Positions 6,128 through 9,509 of a stretch of 9,509 nucleotides of DNA are shown here, in pieces. The notes beneath the pieces were generated by a model. It made no database searches. It worked only from the letters and a program-made list of their open reading frames with translations, and was not told the origin of the DNA. This DNA comes from an uncultured bacterium (lineage in GTDB: Bacteria > Bacillota > Clostridia > Oscillospirales > Oscillospiraceae), in the NCBI GenBank assembly GCA_905215665.1, contig CAJMQR010000036.1:1-9509 (forward strand). Reading direction: 5' to 3'. Every line of letters starts with the position of its first letter. Position 1 is the first letter of the stretch. The translations under genes and the position numbers were made by a program.

Positions 6128-7213
6128 ATGTCCGAGAATTACGCAGACAAGGTAGTAAATATTAAGGTGATCGGCGTCGGCGGCGCCGGAAACAACGTAG
6201 TCAATCGAATGATTTCCAGCGGCATCGGCGGCGTCGAGTTTGTCGTTGTTAATACAGACCGTCAGGATCTGAACAAATCCAAATGCGAAAACAAGCTGCA
6301 GATCGGCGAGAAGCTGACCGGCGGTATGGGCGCCGGCTCCAAGCCGGAGATCGGTAAGAAATCCGCAGAGGAAAGCCGCGCCGCAATCTCCAAGAGCCTC
6401 GAGGGCGCGGACATGGTCTTTATTACCGCAGGTATGGGCGGCGGCACCGGCACCGGCGCAGCGCCGATCATTGCCGATCTTGCGCATGAGGCCGGCATCC
6501 TGACCGTCGGCGTCGTGACGAAGCCCTTCCGCTTTGAGGGCGCAAACCGCATGAAGCAGGCCGAGGCCGGCATTGCCGCCCTCTCCGACAAGGTCGATTC
6601 TCTGATCATCATTCCGAACGATCGCCTGAAATATGTCACCGATCAGAAGATTACCTTTGCCAACGCCTTCGGTATTGCGGACGATGTGCTTAAACAGGCC
6701 GTCACCTCCATTTCCGAATTGGTAGGCTATTCCGACCGCGTGATTATCAACCTGGACTTCGCGGACGTTTCTGCCATCATGAAGAATGCGGGCCGCGCGC
6801 ATATGGGCGTCGGCACCGCCTCCGGCCGCGAGAAGGCGGAGCAGGCGGCCATGGCTGCCGTTGCAAGCCCGCTGCTCGAGACTTCCATCAACGGCGCTAC
6901 CGGCGTCCTGATCAATGTGACCGGATCTGCCGATCTGGGCTTGGACGACGTGGAAACCGCGGCGAATATCGTCATGGAGGCGGCCAATCCCGAGGCCAAC
7001 ATCATCTTCGGCGCGACCTTCTCCGACGAGTTTGAGGATGAAATGCGCGTCACCGTCATTGCGACCGGCTTTGACGAAAACAAGACCGACAGCAAGGGAA
7101 TCTATACCTCCGCAAATCCTGCCAAGGCGAAGCCACAGACCGCCACCGTTCCGGTTGATGCGTCCGCAAACATTGACGACATCGACGAGATTTTCAAGAT
7201 TTTCAATAAATAA
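6128..7213 (+). CDS. ftsZ: cell division protein FtsZ (tubulin-like GTPase)
   Basis: FtsZ polymerises with GTP into the cytoplasmic Z-ring that recruits the divisome. The 361-residue protein has the N-terminal nucleotide loop GVGGAGNNVVNRM, the tubulin signature GGGTGTG at 104-110, and the T7 catalytic loop NLDFADV with Asn208, Asp210 and Asp213. The GTPase core ends near residue 316 (VIATGFDE). A short linker of roughly 30 residues rich in Ala, Pro, Thr and Lys follows, then the terminal peptide NIDDIDEIFKIFNK. That peptide differs from the classical D-I-P-x-F-L-R type. AGGAGG (6114-6119) sits 8 nt before ATG 6128, a strong ribosome site, and a near-consensus promoter lies further upstream. 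Codon use is richer in GGC, ATC, ACC and other C-ending codons than in adjacent genes, fitting high expression. No ftsA precedes it, so membrane attachment by another protein such as SepF is likely but not shown here. Confidence 0.98.
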   Translation: MSENYADKVVNIKVIGVGGAGNNVVNRMISSGIGGVEFVVVNTDRQDLNKSKCENKLQIGEKLTGGMGAGSKPEIGKKSAEESRAAISKSLEGADMVFITAGMGGGTGTGAAPIIADLAHEAGILTVGVVTKPFRFEGANRMKQAEAGIAALSDKVDSLIIIPNDRLKYVTDQKITFANAFGIADDVLKQAVTSISELVGYSDRVIINLDFADVSAIMKNAGRAHMGVGTASGREKAEQAAMAAVASPLLETSINGATGVLINVTGSADLGLDDVETAANIVMEAANPEANIIFGATFSDEFEDEMRVTVIATGFDENKTDSKGIYTSANPAKAKPQTATVPVDASANIDDIDEIFKIFNK

Positions 7214-7223
7214 TGCATTCTGT

Positions 7224-7249
7224 CCAAGAGCGCCGCAAGGCGCTCTTGG
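7224..7249 (+). terminator. strong hairpin after ftsZ, possible terminator without U-tract
   Basis: CCAAGAGCGCC (7224-7234) and GGCGCTCTTGG (7239-7249) form a perfect 11-bp stem closed by a GCAA (GNRA-type) tetraloop, starting 11 nt after the ftsZ stop. The bases that follow (GTTATGAC) are not a U-run, so classical intrinsic termination is doubtful. It may stabilise the 3' end of the ftsZ mRNA or act with the next hairpin. Confidence 0.5.
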
Positions 7250-7285
7250 GTTATGACACCCGCCTGAGCGGATCCGGCGGAGATG

Positions 7286-7322
7286 AGCGCAAAAGGGAAC
7301 TGCGACGGCTCTCTTTTGCGCT
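7286..7322 (+). terminator. second long hairpin between ftsZ and yerC
   Basis: AGCGCAAAAGGGA (7286-7298) pairs with TCTCTTTTGCGCT (7310-7322), making 13 pairs with a single G-U wobble and an 11-nt loop. Only two T bases directly follow the stem (TTGCAGCATTT), so the U-tract is poor. It may be a weak or factor-assisted terminator, or an mRNA 3'-end element separating ftsZ from the yerC unit. Confidence 0.4.
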
Positions 7323-7375
7323 TTGCAGCATTTCCCTTTGAAGCAGGAGAGAAAGGATACACTGTCATTTCATTC

Positions 7376-7404
7376 TTTACTTTCGCAATTTGATGTGATA
7401 AAAT
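7376..7404 (+). promoter_or_regulatory. extended -10 promoter of the yerC operon
   Basis: TAAAAT (-10, 7399-7404) is preceded by the extended element TGA (7396-7398) and lies 17 nt after TTTACT (7376-7381), a 4 of 6 match to the -35 consensus. Transcription would start near 7411, about 22 nt before the yerC start codon. The ATG at 7403 overlaps the -10 box and therefore cannot be the start codon for this transcript. Confidence 0.65.
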
Positions 7405-7420
7405 GAGACTACCGAAGATT

Positions 7421-7425
7421 GGAGG
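7421..7425 (+). promoter_or_regulatory. Shine-Dalgarno site fixing the ATG 7433 start of yerC
   Basis: GGAGG lies 7 nt before ATG 7433 and excludes the upstream in-frame ATG 7403. Confidence 0.8.
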
Positions 7426-7432
7426 GCTTTCC

Positions 7433-7732
7433 ATGAACAACAGAAACAGAAGCTCTGATCCTGGAAGCGAGCTGTACAAGGCGATTCTTACCCTGAAAAC
7501 CCCGGAGGAGTGCTATCAGTTCTTCCTTGACCTGTGTACGCAGGCTGAAATGAAAGCCATGGAGCAGCGCTTTGACGTCGCAAAGATGCTTCGCGCGGGG
7601 AATATCTATCATGACATTCTTGCAGAGACCAGCGCAAGCTCGGCTACCATAAGCCGCGTCAACCGCAGCCTTCTGAACGGCACCGGCGGTTACGAAATGG
7701 TCTTTACCCGCTTGGAGGAAGCCGGAAAATGA
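7433..7732 (+). CDS. yerC: YerC/YecD family TrpR-related DNA-binding protein
   Basis: This 99-residue protein belongs to the YerC/YecD family, related to the Trp repressor superfamily and common in Firmicutes. It is all-helical by appearance. The family-typical stretch PEECYQFFLDLCTQAEM is followed by a conserved segment ending in QRFDVAKMLRAGNIYHDI. Then comes the helix-turn-helix core SASSATISRVNRSL, where the recognition helix is expected. No ligand-binding residues can be assigned from sequence alone, and the physiological target of the family is poorly known. The start at ATG 7433 is supported by its ribosome site and by the promoter position. The gene ends in ATGA with the next gene (4-nt overlap), so the two are translationally coupled. 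As the first gene of its operon it could repress its own promoter, but no clear operator palindrome is visible there. Confidence 0.9.
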   Translation: MNNRNRSSDPGSELYKAILTLKTPEECYQFFLDLCTQAEMKAMEQRFDVAKMLRAGNIYHDILAETSASSATISRVNRSLLNGTGGYEMVFTRLEEAGK

Positions 7733-8472
7733 GTGCCTATGAAGCCCTCGCGGGGGCATATGACGGACTGACATGGGATATCCCGTATGAAAAAATACTT
7801 GGCTTCATAGAGGCGGTATTGCAGGAGGCGGGGAAAAAGCCGGAAACGGTGTTGGATCTTGCCTGCGGTACCGGCTCTATGTCTGTGCTGCTGGCGCAGC
7901 GCGGCTATCGCGTCCTCGGCGCGGACATTTCCGAGGAAATGCTCACGGTGGCGGCGGAGAAAGCCGCAGAGCTGCCGGATAACCCGCCGTATTTTATCCG
8001 CCAGCCCATGCAGAGGCTGCGCCTGCCGGAGCCTGTGGATCTGGTTGTGTGTCTGCTCGACAGCCTGAATTATCTGCCCGGCCCGGAGGAGTGTGTCAGT
8101 ACGTTTCATAGGGTTTATCAGGCGTTGCGGCCCGGCGGCTGCTTTCTTTTTGATATTAATACGCCCTGCAAGCTGAAGGCGCTGGACGGACAGATCTTTC
8201 TGGACGAAACGGACGACACCTATTGTGTCTGGCGGGCGGAGTTTGACGCGCAGGAAAACCGCTGCTATTATGGAATGGACCTTTTCCGGCGCTGCGGCGC
8301 CCTTTGGGAGCGCAGCTTTGAGCAGCACCGCGAATACGCCTTCGAGCCGCAGAAGCTCGAAAAATGGCTCACAGACGCCGGCTTTTTCAGGGTGTGCCAG
8401 TACGGCGACCGCGCTTTTCGCCGGCCGGCGGAGGACGAGCAGCGGATCTATTTCGCCGCATTTAAGGAGTGA
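7729..8472 (+). CDS. class I SAM-dependent methyltransferase (YqeM-like)
   Basis: The 247-residue product has the Rossmann methyltransferase fold. The SAM-binding motif I is VLDLACGTGSMSVLLA (41-56). The acidic end of strand two is GADISEEML (64-72). Motif III-like VVCLLDSLNYLP falls at about 106-117, and LRPGGCFLFDIN at 133-144. The N-terminus (YEALAGAYDGLTWDIPYEKI) and the DSLNYL motif resemble Bacillus YqeM, a predicted methyltransferase of unknown substrate. The C-terminal part (about 150-247) is a beta-rich extension with many charged and aromatic residues, likely forming the substrate pocket. The gene overlaps yerC by 4 nt and lies 5 nt before the hslO start, so all three are likely one transcript. 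I cannot name the substrate; small molecule, protein or RNA are all open. Confidence 0.88.
   Translation: MSAYEALAGAYDGLTWDIPYEKILGFIEAVLQEAGKKPETVLDLACGTGSMSVLLAQRGYRVLGADISEEMLTVAAEKAAELPDNPPYFIRQPMQRLRLPEPVDLVVCLLDSLNYLPGPEECVSTFHRVYQALRPGGCFLFDINTPCKLKALDGQIFLDETDDTYCVWRAEFDAQENRCYYGMDLFRRCGALWERSFEQHREYAFEPQKLEKWLTDAGFFRVCQYGDRAFRRPAEDEQRIYFAAFKE
8464..8469 (+). promoter_or_regulatory. Shine-Dalgarno site fixing the ATG 8478 start of hslO
   Basis: AAGGAG, lying in the last codons of the methyltransferase gene, is 8 nt before ATG 8478. A GTG at 8469 overlaps this element and so cannot be served by it. Confidence 0.8.
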
Positions 8473-8477
8473 GAATA

Positions 8478-9353
8478 ATGGACTATATTGTACGGGCGAT
8501 GACAAAGGACGGCTTTGTAAAAGCAGCGGCGATTACCTCCGCCGGCCTCGTGGAGCGCGCGCGCCGGATCCACAGGACGACCCCGACGGCGACCGCCGCT
8601 TTGGGCCGCGTCCTGTCGGCCGCGTCTCTGATGGGAAACATGCAGAAGGTGGAAAACGGCGCTCTGACCCTGCAGATCAAGGGTGGCGGGCCGCTCGGCA
8701 CCATTCTGGCTACCTCTGATGCTGCGGGGAATGTCCGCGGCTATGTGCAGAACCCCGCCGTCAGCCTGCTGGAAAAGTATTCCGGCAAGCTGGATGTCGG
8801 CGCCGCCGTCGGTACGGACGGGATGCTGACCGTCATCCGTGACCTTCAGATGAAGGAGCCGTATATCGGCAGCGTCAAGCTTGTTTCCGGCGAGATCGCG
8901 GAGGACGTGACGGCCTATTTTGCGCAGAGTGAACAGATTCCGACCGCCTGCGCGCTGGGCGTTCTGATCGGCGAGGATCAGTCCGTGCGCGCCGCCGGCG
9001 GGTATCTGCTCCAGCTCCTTCCCGGAGCGCCCGCTGATATGATAGACCGGCTGGAGCGGGGAATCCAAGAGGCCGGTGCCGTAACGCCCATGCTTTCCGC
9101 CGGGATGGCGCCGGAGCAGGTACTCAGCAAAGTGATGCCCGGCTTTGAACTGGAATTCTTTGAGCGCGATCCGGTGGAATACCGCTGCTACTGCTCCCGC
9201 GAGCGCGTTACCTCCACGCTCATTGCGATCGGAAAGAAGGACCTGCAGGAAATCGTCGACGAGGGGAAGCCCATTCAGATCGAGTGCCAGTTCTGCGACA
9301 ACGTGTACGAATTCACGCCGGAGCAGATTGCTGCGTTGCTGAAGACCCTCTGA
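8478..9353 (+). CDS. hslO: redox-regulated molecular chaperone Hsp33
   Basis: Hsp33 is a cytoplasmic holdase that is switched on by oxidation. Under stress, four zinc-bound cysteines form disulfides, zinc leaves, and the protein unfolds partly to bind unfolding clients. From ATG 8478 the protein has 291 residues, the usual length. The N-terminus (MDYIVRAMTKDG) and the core with TPTATAALGRVL and QIKGGGPLG are typical. The C-terminal redox domain holds the expected zinc ligands as a CxC pair (Cys237, Cys239) and a CxxC pair (Cys270, Cys273) in QFCDNVYEF. The switch should therefore be intact. Its place behind yerC and a methyltransferase, rather than with other heat-shock genes, suggests expression from the shared upstream promoter. 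No terminator is seen between its stop and the tRNA promoter, so some read-through into the tRNA is possible. Confidence 0.96.
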   Translation: MDYIVRAMTKDGFVKAAAITSAGLVERARRIHRTTPTATAALGRVLSAASLMGNMQKVENGALTLQIKGGGPLGTILATSDAAGNVRGYVQNPAVSLLEKYSGKLDVGAAVGTDGMLTVIRDLQMKEPYIGSVKLVSGEIAEDVTAYFAQSEQIPTACALGVLIGEDQSVRAAGGYLLQLLPGAPADMIDRLERGIQEAGAVTPMLSAGMAPEQVLSKVMPGFELEFFERDPVEYRCYCSRERVTSTLIAIGKKDLQEIVDEGKPIQIECQFCDNVYEFTPEQIAALLKTL

Positions 9354-9382
9354 AGAAAAATTGAAAAAATTAGAATTGGTAC

Positions 9383-9411
9383 TTGACAAAACAGGGTCCC
9401 CCATGTATAAT
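9383..9411 (+). promoter_or_regulatory. consensus sigma-A promoter of the tRNA-Val gene
   Basis: TTGACA (9383-9388) and TATAAT (9406-9411) both match consensus perfectly and are separated by the optimal 17 nt. The predicted start near 9418 leaves a leader of about 37 nt before the tRNA, to be removed by RNA processing. Such strength is normal for stable RNA genes. Confidence 0.9.
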
Positions 9412-9454
9412 AACAACCGTCGCAGATGCAGCACAGGCGCACGGCGGCGGTTGA

Positions 9455-9509
9455 GGGAGCATAGCTCAGCTGGGAGAGCACATGCCTTACAAGCATGGGG
9501 TCACAGGTT
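9455..9509 (+). tRNA. tRNA-Val (anticodon TAC), 3' end cut off by the window
   Basis: The first 55 bases of a tRNA fit the cloverleaf. The acceptor 5' strand is GGGAGCA (9455-9461), then TA. The D-arm stem GCTC (9464-9467) pairs with GAGC (9476-9479) around AGCTGGGA. The anticodon stem CATGC (9481-9485) pairs with GCATG (9493-9497) around loop CTTACAA. The anticodon is TAC (9488-9490), so it reads valine codons. The variable loop GGGTC (9498-9502) and the T-arm 5' strand ACAGG follow, and the window ends in the T-loop. The acceptor 3' strand is not visible, so pairing there cannot be checked. More tRNA genes may follow in the same transcript. Confidence 0.95.

Noticed and set aside
7690..8505. 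Minus-strand open frame opposite the methyltransferase (271 codons)
   Set aside because: Antisense to a gene with clear SAM-binding motifs; low-complexity composition and no family resemblance.
8448..9434. Minus-strand open frame opposite hslO (328 codons)
   Set aside because: Antisense shadow of a complete Hsp33 gene; no recognisable domain, and its beginning overlaps the tRNA promoter.

Overview
The window is a stretch of bacterial chromosome carrying the end of a division and cell wall (dcw) gene cluster. All genes are on the + strand. Gene content, strong Shine-Dalgarno (SD) sites, near-consensus sigma-A promoters and a moderately high GC content suggest a Firmicute of the class Clostridia. 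An Oscillospirales/Ruminococcaceae-like organism is my best guess, from protein flavour only and not from any search.

Region 1 (1-5974) is a tight block: murF (3' end only), mraY, ftsW, murG, murA and ftsQ/divIB. Gaps are 15, 27, 13, 48 and 3 nt, and I see no internal promoter or terminator, so it reads as one transcription unit. The products act in sequence. MurA starts UDP-MurNAc synthesis. MurF finishes the UDP-MurNAc-pentapeptide. MraY and MurG build lipid I and lipid II. FtsW polymerises lipid II at the septum, and FtsQ/DivIB is a membrane scaffold of the divisome. Two genes often found in this arrangement are not here: murD (expected between mraY and ftsW) and ftsA (expected between ftsQ and ftsZ).

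Region 2 (5975-7322) holds ftsZ behind its own strong promoter in an AT-rich gap, followed by strong hairpins that lack a clear U-tract. The ftsZ codon use is visibly richer in C-ending codons than that of its neighbours, as expected of a highly expressed gene.

Region 3 (7376-9353) is a separate three-gene unit with its own extended -10 promoter: a YerC/TrpR-family DNA-binding protein, a YqeM-like class I methyltransferase, and the redox-regulated chaperone Hsp33 (hslO). The first two genes overlap by 4 nt, and the last two are separated by 5 nt.

Region 4 (9383-9509) is a consensus promoter (TTGACA, 17 nt, TATAAT) followed by the 5' part of a tRNA-Val(TAC), cut off by the window end.

No stretch longer than 300 bases lacks a gene. 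I found no mobile element, CRISPR array or defence gene, and no convincing previously undescribed system. The points worth a second look are the missing murD and ftsA, the unusual FtsZ C-terminus, the RNA hairpins at 3752-3780 and 7224-7322, and the repeat arrangement around the ftsZ promoter.
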